Below, in pieces: positions 50,304 to 58,861 of a stretch of DNA of 64,000 nt. Position numbers and translations under genes: made by a program. The first letter of the stretch is position 1. Each line of letters opens with the position of its first letter. This stretch comes from an uncultured Bacilli bacterium (GTDB lineage: Bacteria; Bacillota_I; Bacilli_A; RF39; UBA660): positions 89,491-153,490 of the forward strand of contig CAKPDP010000002.1 in NCBI GenBank assembly GCA_934149105.1. The letters run 5' to 3'. The notes under the pieces were generated by a model. That model was given only the letters and a program-made list of their open reading frames with translations, was not told the DNA's origin and did no database searches.

Positions 50304-51366
50304 TTCTTTAGAATTAGGCTGTTTACTTACTTTTGTTTTATTATCAACAACAACAGGGATTGGCATGGTTAACATAATAAATATTTCTGGTAAAGATGCT
50401 TATTTTAGTGTTGTAGTGGCCGCTATAACGGGGATTATTCCTCTTTGGTTTATTATGAAGATAAATAGTAAAAGTTACGATAAAGATATTAATGATATTA
50501 TTTCTAGTTCATTGGGAAAAGGAGGAATAATTTTTAAAATACTTATAAATATAGGAGTATTATTTATGGGAATTGTTACTATGTATAGCATTAGTAATTT
50601 TATTATAAGTCAGTTTTTATCAGAAACATCGGTACTAGTTATATATATATTCTTGGGAGTATTAGTCTGGATTGCAGTTAGTAAAGGAATAGAAGTTATT
50701 GCCAGATCAGGAATTTTATTCTTATCTATTATGGGAATTTTATTTATTATTGCGGCTGGTACATTGATTACGCAGATAGATATAAATAATATTAAACCAA
50801 TATTGGAAAAAGGATTTAGTAATCCATTTATAGGTGGTATTAGTTTATTTCTAACTAATATAGTACCTATCTTAATAATATTAATTATACCTAGAAATAA
50901 TATTGTAGATAAGGATAAATATAACAAACATTTAATATGTTTTTATTTAATAGGTGTAGTAGTGTGCTTGATAACTACTTTTATTACTATTACTTCTCTA
51001 GGAGAAAATTTAGCTGAGTTATATCAATATCCAGAATATATAGTACTTAAAAATATTAGTTTATTTGGTTTTTTAGATAGAATTGAAAATATTATATCTA
51101 TTCAGTGGATATTTAGATGTTTTATTATGTTATGTTTAGTTGTTTATTATATTTCTAATAGTATAAAGAAAAATAATAATTCTAAAATAATACCATTAAT
51201 AATTATTAGTAGTATTATTATTTTAGAATTACTATTATTTAAGAATAATACTATTTTTAATGAATTTATTTTAAGATGGTATCCAATTATAAATTTGGTA
51301 TTTTTAATATTAATATTTTTAGTAGGAATTATCTATGTAGTTAGAAGTAAGATAGAAAAAAAATAA
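50284..51366 (+). CDS. gerAB: Spore germination receptor permease subunit B
   Basis: The 360-residue integral membrane protein has about ten helices and the GerB/endospore germination permease look (SSLELGCLLTFVLLSTTTGIG, GIEVIARSGILFLS, NIVPILIILIIP). It is thought to bind the germinant in known receptors. The order A-C-B differs from the A-B-C order of B. subtilis gerA. It overlaps gerC by 20 bases. The shared 36-base terminator follows. Confidence 0.95.
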   Translation: MTNKKISSLELGCLLTFVLLSTTTGIGMVNIINISGKDAYFSVVVAAITGIIPLWFIMKINSKSYDKDINDIISSSLGKGGIIFKILINIGVLFMGIVTMYSISNFIISQFLSETSVLVIYIFLGVLVWIAVSKGIEVIARSGILFLSIMGILFIIAAGTLITQIDINNIKPILEKGFSNPFIGGISLFLTNIVPILIILIIPRNNIVDKDKYNKHLICFYLIGVVVCLITTFITITSLGENLAELYQYPEYIVLKNISLFGFLDRIENIISIQWIFRCFIMLCLVVYYISNSIKKNNNSKIIPLIIISSIIILELLLFKNNTIFNEFILRWYPIINLVFLILIFLVGIIYVVRSKIEKK

Positions 51367-51384
51367 CTAAATTATTAAGAAAAT

Positions 51385-51420
51385 TAAAACCTTATAAACA
51401 TTAAGTCTATAAGGTTTGAT
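51385..51420. terminator. Terminator copy 1 between gerAB and aspS
   Basis: AAACCTTATA pairs with TATAAGGTTT around an 11-base loop. It serves aspS on the minus strand, where TTTTAATTTT follows, and can stop gerAB transcripts too. The 36 bases are identical to 53052-53087. Confidence 0.85.
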
Positions 51421-51431
51421 TATTGATAATA

Positions 51432-52745
51432 TTATGGTTCAATTCTATTAGGGCCTCTAAATAGGAACATTGTTTCTTTTAAGGATCCATTTTCTAAAAG
51501 TAACATGGTTATTCTATCTACTCCGATAGCAAATCCACCGTGTGGGGGACAACCATACTTAAAAAAGTTCAAATAAAATTTAACATCTTCAGTTAAGCCT
51601 TTTTCTGTAGCTTGCTTGCATAATATATGGTAATTATGTTCTCTTAGCGCTAATGTTGTTATTTCACAACCTTTCCAAATTAAATCAGCGCCTTGAGGTA
51701 TTCCGTTTTTTCTTTTATGATAAAAGGCTCTCTTTTTAGCACTAAAATCAGTAATAAAAACAAATTCGTGACCATATTTTTCTTTTATATATTGAGAAGC
51801 CAGTTTTTCGGCCTCGGCATTCATATCTCCTACATCTTCAAAATTCATTTTAAAGTTGTACTTATTTTCTAAAACTTCATATAAATCTTTTAATTTTATT
51901 CTAGGAAATGGTTTAGAAGGAATTACAACATCAACATTAAATAATTCTTTTATTTTATCTCCATATATTTCTTGTACTTTAGTTAAACCACTAATTAATA
52001 AATTTTCTTCAAAGTCCATTAATTCTTCTAGATCTTCTACATAACTAATTTCAATATCAAAAGATGTAAAATCTGTGGCATGGCGGTAAGAATTAGAATT
52101 TTCCGCTCTAAAAGCAGGGGCTACTTCAAAAACTTTTTCAAAACCGGCAGCCATGGCCATTTGTTTATAAAATTGCGGACTTTGGGCTAAATAAGCTTTT
52201 TTTCCAAAATAATTTAATTCAAATACTTCTGAACCGCTTTCACTTGCAGTCCCAATAATTTTAGGGGTGTGGATTTCAATAAAATTATTTTTAATAACGT
52301 ATTCTCTCATAGCATTTATTAAGCAAGTTTGAACTTTAAAAAGTAATAAATTATTATCATTTCTTAAATCTAAAAATCGATAATTTAATCTAGTATCAAG
52401 TGAAGATTGGGTGTTATCTTTATAATTTAATGGAAGTTCTTCTAAGCATTCACTTGTTATAATTATATCGCTAGGGATTAATTCTTTCTTATTTAATTTC
52501 ACTTTAGAATTTTCTAATAGAATACCTGTTACTTTAACGGTACTTTCTAACTTAAGATTAGATACTAGATCATTTAATTTTTCGTTTTCACTATTTTTTT
52601 CTATTGTTATTTGTAGTTTACCAGTGCTATCTCTTAAAATAATAAATTGAACATATTGCAAGTTACGAATATGATCAATAAATCCTTCAACAACAATTGT
52701 TTTGCCAATATAATTATCTAAATTATTAAAATAAATCTTTTTCAT
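51432..52745 (-). CDS. aspS: Archaeal-type aspartyl-tRNA synthetase
   Basis: The 437-residue class II synthetase has an OB-fold N-terminus (GKTIVVEGFIDHIRNLQYVQ), motif 2 FRAENSNSYRH and motif 3 GGFAIGVDRITMLLL, ending LFRGPNRIEP. The short form and QSPQFYKQMAMAAGFEKVFE fit archaeal or eukaryal-type AspRS, seen in some Firmicutes, which may also charge tRNA-Asn with Asp. The bacterial-type insertion domain is missing. A T-box leader with a GAC-like specifier controls it, which agrees with an Asp enzyme. Confidence 0.88.
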   Translation of the reverse strand: MKKIYFNNLDNYIGKTIVVEGFIDHIRNLQYVQFIILRDSTGKLQITIEKNSENEKLNDLVSNLKLESTVKVTGILLENSKVKLNKKELIPSDIIITSECLEELPLNYKDNTQSSLDTRLNYRFLDLRNDNNLLLFKVQTCLINAMREYVIKNNFIEIHTPKIIGTASESGSEVFELNYFGKKAYLAQSPQFYKQMAMAAGFEKVFEVAPAFRAENSNSYRHATDFTSFDIEISYVEDLEELMDFEENLLISGLTKVQEIYGDKIKELFNVDVVIPSKPFPRIKLKDLYEVLENKYNFKMNFEDVGDMNAEAEKLASQYIKEKYGHEFVFITDFSAKKRAFYHKRKNGIPQGADLIWKGCEITTLALREHNYHILCKQATEKGLTEDVKFYLNFFKYGCPPHGGFAIGVDRITMLLLENGSLKETMFLFRGPNRIEP

Positions 52746-52749
52746 TTTT

Positions 52750-53004
52750 ACCTCCTTATATAATAAAACAGTTAATTATCCACAATGGGACGAATTAACT
52801 GTAAAAATCCGCGGTACCACCCAAATTATTATATATAAAGATACATAATCACTTAATGAAATAACGGTTCATATCCGACTTACTCTACTAATAGTTCAAA
52901 TAAGTAGCTCCTAGGTGTCTTTCTTTTTATATTTATATTATTTCTCACCAAACAATAACTCTCTTAAATAAATATTAAAAATACTTTCCTAATCGTTGCC
53001 TGTA
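52750..53004 (-). promoter_or_regulatory. T-box leader of aspS
   Basis: The minus-strand leader contains the T-box element GGGTGGTACCGCGG (complement of 52809-52822) and a terminator (ACAGTTAATT complement 52793-52802 and AATTAACTGT complement 52768-52777) followed by TTTTATT. Upstream are GAGAG and TTGGTGAGAA, typical of stem I. A likely specifier is GAC in AAAGACACCTAGGAGC, for Asp; AAC in TTGAACTATT is an alternative for Asn. Uncharged tRNA would stop termination and raise aspS. Confidence 0.9.
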
Positions 53005-53009
53005 AGATG

Positions 53010-53037
53010 ATTATATCACATTCTATGACAAAGTCAA
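53010..53037 (-). promoter_or_regulatory. Promoter of the aspS T-box transcript
   Basis: On the minus strand TTGACT (complement 53032-53037) is 16 bases from TATAAT (complement 53010-53015), with TGA as an extended -10. Confidence 0.75.
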
Positions 53038-53051
53038 TTTTTTATAATAAA

Positions 53052-53087
53052 TAAAACCTTATAAACATTAAGTCTATAAGGTTTGAT
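53052..53087 (-). terminator. Terminator copy 2 after rpsI
   Basis: The same 36 bases as 51385-51420: AAACCTTATA and TATAAGGTTT arms. On the minus strand the stem is followed by TTTTATTTATT. Confidence 0.85.
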
Positions 53088-53100
53088 ATAAATAATTTTA

Positions 53101-53523
53101 TTATCTCTTTGAGAATTGAGGTGCACGACGAGCAGCTTTTAATCCATATTTCTTTCTTTCTTTGCTTCTTGGATCTCTTGTAATAAATCCGTTAGCTTTT
53201 AAGATTTTGCGATATGAACCTTCGTTATCTTCGTTTCCTGCATCATATTGTAATAAAGCTCTAGTTATTCCTAATCTAATTGCTCCAGCTTGGCCAGAAA
53301 AGCCACCACCTCTAACGTTAGCGTCAACGTCAAAAGTTTGTTCATTATTAGTTACTACTAAAGGTTGACTTAAATCCATTACTAATACTTCATAAGGCAT
53401 ATATTCATGGACATCTCTACCATTTACAGTTATCTTACCAGTTCCAGGTGTAAGAATAACTCTTGCAGTTGAGCTTTTTCTTCTTCCTGTTCCTGTAAAT
53501 CTTCTATTACTATCTTTTGCCAT
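53101..53523 (-). CDS. rpsI: 30S ribosomal protein S9
   Basis: The 140-residue protein has GTGRRKSSTARVILTPGTGK, GGGFSGQAGAIRLGITRALL and the C-terminal DPRSKERKKYGLKAARRAPQ followed by FSKR, the basic tail that reaches the tRNA in the P site. A short N-terminal extension (MAKDSNRR) is present. It is 3 bases behind rplM, the standard L13-S9 pair. Confidence 0.98.
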   Translation of the reverse strand: MAKDSNRRFTGTGRRKSSTARVILTPGTGKITVNGRDVHEYMPYEVLVMDLSQPLVVTNNEQTFDVDANVRGGGFSGQAGAIRLGITRALLQYDAGNEDNEGSYRKILKANGFITRDPRSKERKKYGLKAARRAPQFSKR

Positions 53524-53526
53524 AAA

Positions 53527-53964
53527 TTATTTCCTCCTTACTTCTAATTTTTGTGGTTGTTGTGCTGTATGTGGATGTTCATTTTCAGCATAAACAAATA
53601 ATTTTTTATACATTTGTCTTCCTAATCTGTTATGTGGAAGCATTCCTTTTACTGCTCTTTCAACCATTTCTACTGGATATTTTTCTTTCATTTCTTTAGC
53701 AGTTCTTTCTCTTAAACCACCAGCATATCTTGAGTGGTTGTAGTAGATTTTTCCTTCTTCCTTATTTCCTGTTAATAATGCTTCTTTAGCATTGATAATT
53801 ATAACATAATCTCCACAATCTACTGAAGGAGTATATGTTACTTTATGTTTTCCTCTTAAAACATTAGCAGCAGTTGTTGCAACACGACCTAAAGGTTGAT
53901 CTTTAGCATCGATTACATACCATGATCTAACTACTGTTTCTTTAGTTTGCATAAATGATTTCAT
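53527..53964 (-). CDS. rplM: 50S ribosomal protein L13
   Basis: The 145-residue protein has RSWYVIDAKDQPLGRVATTA, VDCGDYVIIINAKE, KEDIYYxHSRYAGGL-type sequence (YYNHSRYAGGL) and MLPHNRLGRQMYKKLFVYAE, as in L13. It is needed early in 50S assembly. It leads the rplM-rpsI operon with an AAAGGAGAATAAC ribosome site. Confidence 0.98.
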   Translation of the reverse strand: MKSFMQTKETVVRSWYVIDAKDQPLGRVATTAANVLRGKHKVTYTPSVDCGDYVIIINAKEALLTGNKEEGKIYYNHSRYAGGLRERTAKEMKEKYPVEMVERAVKGMLPHNRLGRQMYKKLFVYAENEHPHTAQQPQKLEVRRK

Positions 53965-54055
53965 TAGTTATTCTCCTTTTTTTATTTTTATAAGTTTGTT
54001 TTTCTAATAAGTGTTCCCAATACTTATTAGTACTTGCAAATGAAATGTACCGATT
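53965..54055 (-). promoter_or_regulatory. rplM leader hairpin, possible L13 leader
   Basis: In the 90-base leader, CTAATAAGT pairs perfectly with ACTTATTAG around ATTGGGAAC. Bacillus has an L13 leader RNA at this place that is thought to sense the protein, so this may be equivalent. I cannot verify it by covariation. Confidence 0.45.
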
Positions 54056-54058
54056 AAA

Positions 54059-54087
54059 ATTCTACTAAAAAAAAGCCAGTTTGTCAA
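54059..54087 (-). promoter_or_regulatory. rplM promoter embedded in the truB-side hairpin
   Basis: On the minus strand TTGACA (complement 54082-54087) is 17 bases from TAGAAT (complement 54059-54064). The -35 falls inside the loop of a hairpin that ends with GGCTTTTTTTT. Confidence 0.8.
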
Positions 54088-54108
54088 TAAAATTAGGCTT
54101 TTTTGTTT
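54071..54108 (-). terminator. Terminator of the nusA-truB operon
   Basis: AAAAAAGCC pairs with GGCTTTTTT around a loop containing the rplM -35 TTGACA. On the minus strand it follows truB and ends the long operon. Confidence 0.85.
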
Positions 54109-54127
54109 AAAAAAGAACGATTTATGA

Positions 54128-55006
54128 TTAGAAATTGGAAAATATTTTCCAAGGTTTACATTTAGTAGGATCTTGCGGATGAGTTTGATAAATTCCTAGA
54201 AGAGTATTATCTTTATTTTGAATTATTACTTTATCTTCTGTAAAGAATTTAGGAAGGATACAACCATTTTTTATTTTAGGTTCTAGTTCTTTAGAAATAC
54301 TAATAGTAGGAAGAGCTAGAACGTCTTTCATATTTAATAATTTATAATTATCTTTATCTATATCTTCCAAAGTGTAAGATTTGTCTAAAGTAATTGTTCC
54401 TTGCTTAGTTCTTTGCAACTCTTTCATCGTTGCTACAGTTCCTAACTTCTTGCCTATATCTCTAATTAGACTTCTGATATAAGTTCCTTTGCTTACTTGA
54501 CATTTAATAGTAAACTCAAGATGATTATTTACTAAATGAGGAGAATTTAATAATTCTATATTGTAGATGGTTACTTCTCTTTTAGGTAAGTCTATATCAA
54601 TATTTTTTCTAGCATATTCATATAATTTTCGACCGTTAACTTTAACAGCTGAATATTTTGGAACTTCTTGAGAGTAAGTTCCTAGAAAAGATTTTAAAAC
54701 TGTTTCTATTTGCTCTTGACTGTAATTTTTATTGGTATCTTCTTGTAAAATATTTCCAGTTATGTCTAGAGTATCGGTTTCAATGCCAAGGATTAAGGTA
54801 GCTATATATTCTTTTTGCTCGGCAGTCAATAATTCAGATATTTTTAAGTGATTGCCTAAACATAATACTAAGGCACCCGTTGCTAAGGGATCGAGAGTTC
54901 CAGTATGTCCTACTTTTTTAGTGTGAAATTTTTTACTTATAATATTAACTACATCTCGACTAGTATAATTTTTTTCTTTGTTTATAACTAAGATTCCGTC
55001 TATCAT
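54128..55006 (-). CDS. truB: tRNA pseudouridine-55 synthase
   Basis: The 292-residue protein has DGILVINKEKNYTSRDVVN, the catalytic GHTGTLDPLATGALVLCLG with Asp, and the YEYARKNIDID and RGTYIRSLIRDIG motifs. It makes the T-loop pseudouridine 55 of tRNAs. The start overlaps nrnA by 4 bases. It is the last gene of the operon. Confidence 0.96.
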   Translation of the reverse strand: MIDGILVINKEKNYTSRDVVNIISKKFHTKKVGHTGTLDPLATGALVLCLGNHLKISELLTAEQKEYIATLILGIETDTLDITGNILQEDTNKNYSQEQIETVLKSFLGTYSQEVPKYSAVKVNGRKLYEYARKNIDIDLPKREVTIYNIELLNSPHLVNNHLEFTIKCQVSKGTYIRSLIRDIGKKLGTVATMKELQRTKQGTITLDKSYTLEDIDKDNYKLLNMKDVLALPTISISKELEPKIKNGCILPKFFTEDKVIIQNKDNTLLGIYQTHPQDPTKCKPWKIFSNF

Positions 55007-55968
55007 ATTACTTTTTCAATTTCCTTTAGAAGAGTTTGTTTAGCTTCTTCGGTAGACATTTTTAGAAGGCAACCAGCGGCATGTTTGTGCCCCCCGCCTC
55101 CTAAGTTTAAGGCAATTTTAGAAACATCTACGTGGTTATTAGAGCGAAGGGAAACTTTATATCCTTCTTCTCCTTCATGTAATAAAATAGATATTTCGAC
55201 ACCTTCAATAGATTTCCCTATATCGACAATGCCTTCATGATCGCCAGTTTTAGCATTTACTTTTCTTTCATCTTTTAAGGTAATATAAGTAAAGGCTACG
55301 GTATCATTAAAGAAAAATTCTAGTCTGCTGGTAGCTAACTTACTTAGAGCAAATTGAGATTTAGTTTTGGTCTGCATAGTACTGACATAAATTTTAGAGA
55401 TATTGACACCTAATTTGTAAAGATAACTAGCAATATCAAAGGTAATACTATTGGTAGAATATTTGAAACCACCAGTGTCTGTTATAATTCCCGCGATTAG
55501 GCAATCACCTATTTTTTTATCAATAATTATGTCTTGATCAATAAAGAATTTATATAGAGTTTGACAGGTAGCAGGACCATTTCTGTCAATATAGTTATAT
55601 TCTCCAAAATAGTCGTTAGTATTATGATGATCTATATTGATAGTATGTTTAGCTTTTTCAAAGAAATTAGATGATTCTTCAATACGATTTTGGGTACTAC
55701 AATCAAGTGTTATGACTAAATCATATTCTTTGGTGCTAGTTTCTTTTATTTTGTTTGTCATTGGTAGAACTTTAAAGATATTAGAATAATCAATTACCAT
55801 GACATCAACATCTTTATCTAATTGTAATATGGCTTGATACATGGCCAAGGCACTACCAATGGCATCTCCGTCTGGACTTTTATGAGTTAGAACGAGAATA
55901 CTTTTGGAGCTTAAAATTACATTTTTTATATCTTCAAAACTATCATTTTTTTTAGCCATGTTATTCAC
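55003..55968 (-). CDS. nrnA: NrnA-like DHH/DHHA1 phosphoesterase
   Basis: The 321-residue protein has LTHKSPDGDAIGSALAMY, the DHH motif IDHHNTNDYF, and a C-terminal DHHA1 motif GGGGHKHAAGC. NrnA degrades short oligoribonucleotides and, in many species, 3'-phosphoadenosine phosphate. It sits between rbfA and truB, the order often seen in Firmicutes that lack ylxP. It overlaps rbfA by 8 bases. Confidence 0.92.
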   Translation of the reverse strand: MNNMAKKNDSFEDIKNVILSSKSILVLTHKSPDGDAIGSALAMYQAILQLDKDVDVMVIDYSNIFKVLPMTNKIKETSTKEYDLVITLDCSTQNRIEESSNFFEKAKHTINIDHHNTNDYFGEYNYIDRNGPATCQTLYKFFIDQDIIIDKKIGDCLIAGIITDTGGFKYSTNSITFDIASYLYKLGVNISKIYVSTMQTKTKSQFALSKLATSRLEFFFNDTVAFTYITLKDERKVNAKTGDHEGIVDIGKSIEGVEISILLHEGEEGYKVSLRSNNHVDVSKIALNLGGGGHKHAAGCLLKMSTEEAKQTLLKEIEKVI

Positions 55969-56302
55969 TTTCCTTTATATTTTCAATTATTTGTTCTATT
56001 TTATTTCCATATTCTATAGATTTGTCATAAACGAATGTTAATTCAGGTATTTTTCTTATTTTAATTTTGGTACATAATTCGGTTCGAATATAACTACTGG
56101 CTTTATTTAAAGCTGCTAAAACTTCTTCACGTTTATTATCTTCAAGGCAGGTAAAATAAATTTTAGCATAAGATAAGTCACTAGATATTTTAGCGGCTGT
56201 AATCGTTACAAATTTTATATTTTTATCTTTTATATCATTATTAATTATTTCACTGATTTTTTCAACAAAGGAATTTTCTAATCTTTCTAATTTAACACTC
56301 AT
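55961..56302 (-). CDS. rbfA: Ribosome-binding factor A
   Basis: The ATG complementary to 56300-56302 (MSVKLERLENSF) follows AGGAGATGATAAC, giving 113 residues. ISSDLSYAKIYFTCL and IRKIPELTFVYDKS are RbfA motifs of the KH-like fold. It helps mature the 30S subunit, chiefly helix 1 of 16S rRNA, in the cold. It is downstream of infB across a hairpin. Confidence 0.93.
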   Translation of the reverse strand: MSVKLERLENSFVEKISEIINNDIKDKNIKFVTITAAKISSDLSYAKIYFTCLEDNKREEVLAALNKASSYIRTELCTKIKIRKIPELTFVYDKSIEYGNKIEQIIENIKESE

Positions 56303-56360
56303 GTTATCATCTCCTGTAATGTTATTATACAATATTTGATAATAAAAAGAAATAATAAAA

Positions 56361-56437
56361 ATCAAGATTTAAAGGAAAGAATTTATACTTTTTGACAAGT
56401 AAATAAATTCATTGCAGATTAATCTTGATTTTTAAAA
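56361..56437 (-). terminator. Hairpin between infB and rbfA
   Basis: AAAATCAAGAT pairs with ATCTTGATTTT over a 50-base gap that may fold further; T-rich sequence follows on the minus strand. It may reduce, not end, transcription into rbfA. Confidence 0.55.
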
Positions 56438-56448
56438 TTATTATTTAA

Positions 56449-58575
56449 TTATCTTTTTATTTCAACAATAGTATAAGCTTCTATTTTATCATTTTCTTTT
56501 ATATCATTGAAGTTTTCAATAGTTATACCACATTCTAGGCCTTGTTTTACTTCTTTTACTTGATCTTTTTCACGGGCTATAGAATTGATATTGCCATCAT
56601 ATATAACGACACCATCTCTAATTACACGAGCTTTAGCATCTCTTTTAATAATTCCACTAGTAACATAAGATCCAGCAATAGTACCAACTTTAGAGAATTT
56701 AAATAGTTTTCGAACTTCGGCTTCTCCTAGAACTTTTTCTTCATATTCAGGATCTAATTTTCCTAACATGGCTGCTTCCATTTCTTCTACTACTTTATAG
56801 ATAATATTATATAATCTTATTTCAACATTTTTATCTTTAGCATATTCCATGGTCTTATTATCTGGTCTAATATTGAAACCAATTATTATGGCATTAGAAG
56901 CTTCAGCTAAGACAATATCACTTTCGGTAACGGTTCCAATGCCACTTCTAATGATATTTATTTTTACACCTTCAACATTTATTTTTAATAGGGAATTTTT
57001 AACGGCTTCTTCACTACCTTTAACATCGGCTTTTAAAACAATGTTTATTTCTTTAGTTCCTTCGTTGATACGATTAAATAATTCGTCTAGGGATAAAGAT
57101 TTATTTTCTTTTCCTTGGTTAGCTTTGGCTTTTAAGGTTCTTTGTTCCGCTACGGATTTAGCTTTCTTTTCGCTTTCAAAGGCCATAAATTTATCTCCAG
57201 CTTGGGGAGCTTCACTTAATCCAGTTATAGATACAGGCATAGATGGTTCGGCTTCGACAAGGGATTCACCTTTATCATTCTTTAGGGTTCTAACTTTTCC
57301 TTGAACTGTTCCAACAACGATGGGATCGCCTAAACGTAGGGTACCATTTTGAATTAAGAGATTGGCAATGACACCTTTGTTTTTATCTAATTTAGCTTCG
57401 ATAACGGTTCCGGTTGCATAGCGATTAGGGTTGGCTTTTAGTTCTTGAATTTCACTTATTAATAAGATGTTTTCTAATAATTCATCTATTCCTTGACCAG
57501 TCTTAGCAGAAATGTTAACAAACATTGTATCTCCACCCCAAGCTTCAGGAGTAATACCATTTTCAACCATTTCAGTTAGGACACGATCGGGATTGGCATC
57601 TGGTTTGTCAATTTTATTTACGGCAACAATGATAGGAACACCAGCGGCTTTGGCATGATCGATAGCTTCTTTGGTTTGAGGCATAACTCCATCATCGGCA
57701 GCGACAATAATGATTACTATATCAGTAATAGAAGCTCCTCTAGCACGCATTTCTGTAAAGGCAGCATGTCCAGGGGTATCAATAAAAGTTATCTTTTTAT
57801 TGTTATAATTAATTTGATAAGCACCAATAGCTTGGGTTATTCCTCCAGCTTCACCTGCGACGACGTTAGTCTTTCTAATTGTATCTAAAAGAGTTGTTTT
57901 TCCATGATCAACGTGCCCCATAATTGTTACTACAGGGGCCCTTTCAACTAGGGCAGCTTGATCATCAGAGATTTCTAATTCTTCAAAATTAGTTTCATCT
58001 AAAGATGATTCTTTCTTTAAAGTTTTTTGATAATCTCCTACTATTATTTCAGCCATATCAAAATCTAAACTAGAGTTCATTGTCATCATTACACCTAGTG
58101 ACATTAATTTTTTGATGATTTCAGTTGGGGGAACTCCGATTTTGTTAGCTAATTCCGAAACACTCATTCCTTCAGTGTAAGCTATTACATCACCAGTATT
58201 AGTAACAGTATTAGCCTGAAGTTTTTCTTTGTGTTTGTACATTTCTTTTCTTTTGGTTTGGAATTCTTTTTTCTTCTTCATTTCAGATTTAGAATTATGT
58301 TTTTGCTTTTTCTTAGTTTTAGAATTATTGTTAGAAGAAATCGGTGTTGTCTTTTTAGAGTATTCTTCTAAATCTTTTTCTTCTAATTCGTCAGAAATAC
58401 TTATTTCTTCTTCAAGATCACTACTATTAGCAATTTCATTATCTAACATAATTATGGCATCTTCATCTAAAATATCGTCTTCTTTTGTTACAGAAATGTC
58501 TAAATTTTGACATAACTTAAGTAAATAAGTTGTACTTTTTCCTACATCATCTGCGTATTCTCTAACACTCATCAT
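56449..58575 (-). CDS. infB: Translation initiation factor IF-2
   Basis: I use the ATG complementary to 58573-58575 because GGAGGTGATACTC precedes it; the protein is 708 residues. It has a short charged N-terminal region, an IF2_N motif (MSVSELANKIGVPPTEIIKK), the G domain (VTIMGHVDHGKTTLLDTIRK, DTPGHAAFTEMRARG, NKIDKP) and the C-terminal fMet-tRNA binding domain. It brings fMet-tRNA to the 30S subunit. In the normal nusA order, ylxQ is missing before it. Confidence 0.97.
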   Translation of the reverse strand: MMSVREYADDVGKSTTYLLKLCQNLDISVTKEDDILDEDAIIMLDNEIANSSDLEEEISISDELEEKDLEEYSKKTTPISSNNNSKTKKKQKHNSKSEMKKKKEFQTKRKEMYKHKEKLQANTVTNTGDVIAYTEGMSVSELANKIGVPPTEIIKKLMSLGVMMTMNSSLDFDMAEIIVGDYQKTLKKESSLDETNFEELEISDDQAALVERAPVVTIMGHVDHGKTTLLDTIRKTNVVAGEAGGITQAIGAYQINYNNKKITFIDTPGHAAFTEMRARGASITDIVIIIVAADDGVMPQTKEAIDHAKAAGVPIIVAVNKIDKPDANPDRVLTEMVENGITPEAWGGDTMFVNISAKTGQGIDELLENILLISEIQELKANPNRYATGTVIEAKLDKNKGVIANLLIQNGTLRLGDPIVVGTVQGKVRTLKNDKGESLVEAEPSMPVSITGLSEAPQAGDKFMAFESEKKAKSVAEQRTLKAKANQGKENKSLSLDELFNRINEGTKEINIVLKADVKGSEEAVKNSLLKINVEGVKINIIRSGIGTVTESDIVLAEASNAIIIGFNIRPDNKTMEYAKDKNVEIRLYNIIYKVVEEMEAAMLGKLDPEYEEKVLGEAEVRKLFKFSKVGTIAGSYVTSGIIKRDAKARVIRDGVVIYDGNINSIAREKDQVKEVKQGLECGITIENFNDIKENDKIEAYTIVEIKR

Positions 58576-58594
58576 GAGTATCACCTCCATTATT

Positions 58595-58861
58595 TTATTT
58601 ACTATTTATTATATTTCTTAATTCTTCATATATACTATCTGGGATAGTTATTTCTAAATATTTATCTAAAGCTTTGCTCTTTTGAGCTTTGTCTAGGATA
58701 GAGATATCTTTTTTTAGATATGCTCCATGTCCATTTTGTTTACCTGTTAAATCGATAAAAACGTTGTTGTTATTATCTTTAACAATTCTAATTAATTCTT
58801 GTTTGGGTAATTTTTCTCTAGAAACAAGGCAGGTACGAAGTGGGACTTTTCTAATTTTCAT
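58595..58861 (-). CDS. ylxR: YlxR/RnpM family RNA-binding protein
   Basis: The 88-residue protein has KVPLRTCLVSREKLPKQELI and GKQNGHGAYLKKDI, the DUF448/YlxR core, with a helical C-terminus. In recent work on Bacillus this protein binds and controls RNase P. Here its start overlaps nusA by 11 bases, a sign of coupling. The YlxQ (L7Ae) gene that normally follows is absent; infB comes next. Confidence 0.93.
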   Translation of the reverse strand: MKIRKVPLRTCLVSREKLPKQELIRIVKDNNNNVFIDLTGKQNGHGAYLKKDISILDKAQKSKALDKYLEITIPDSIYEELRNIINSK

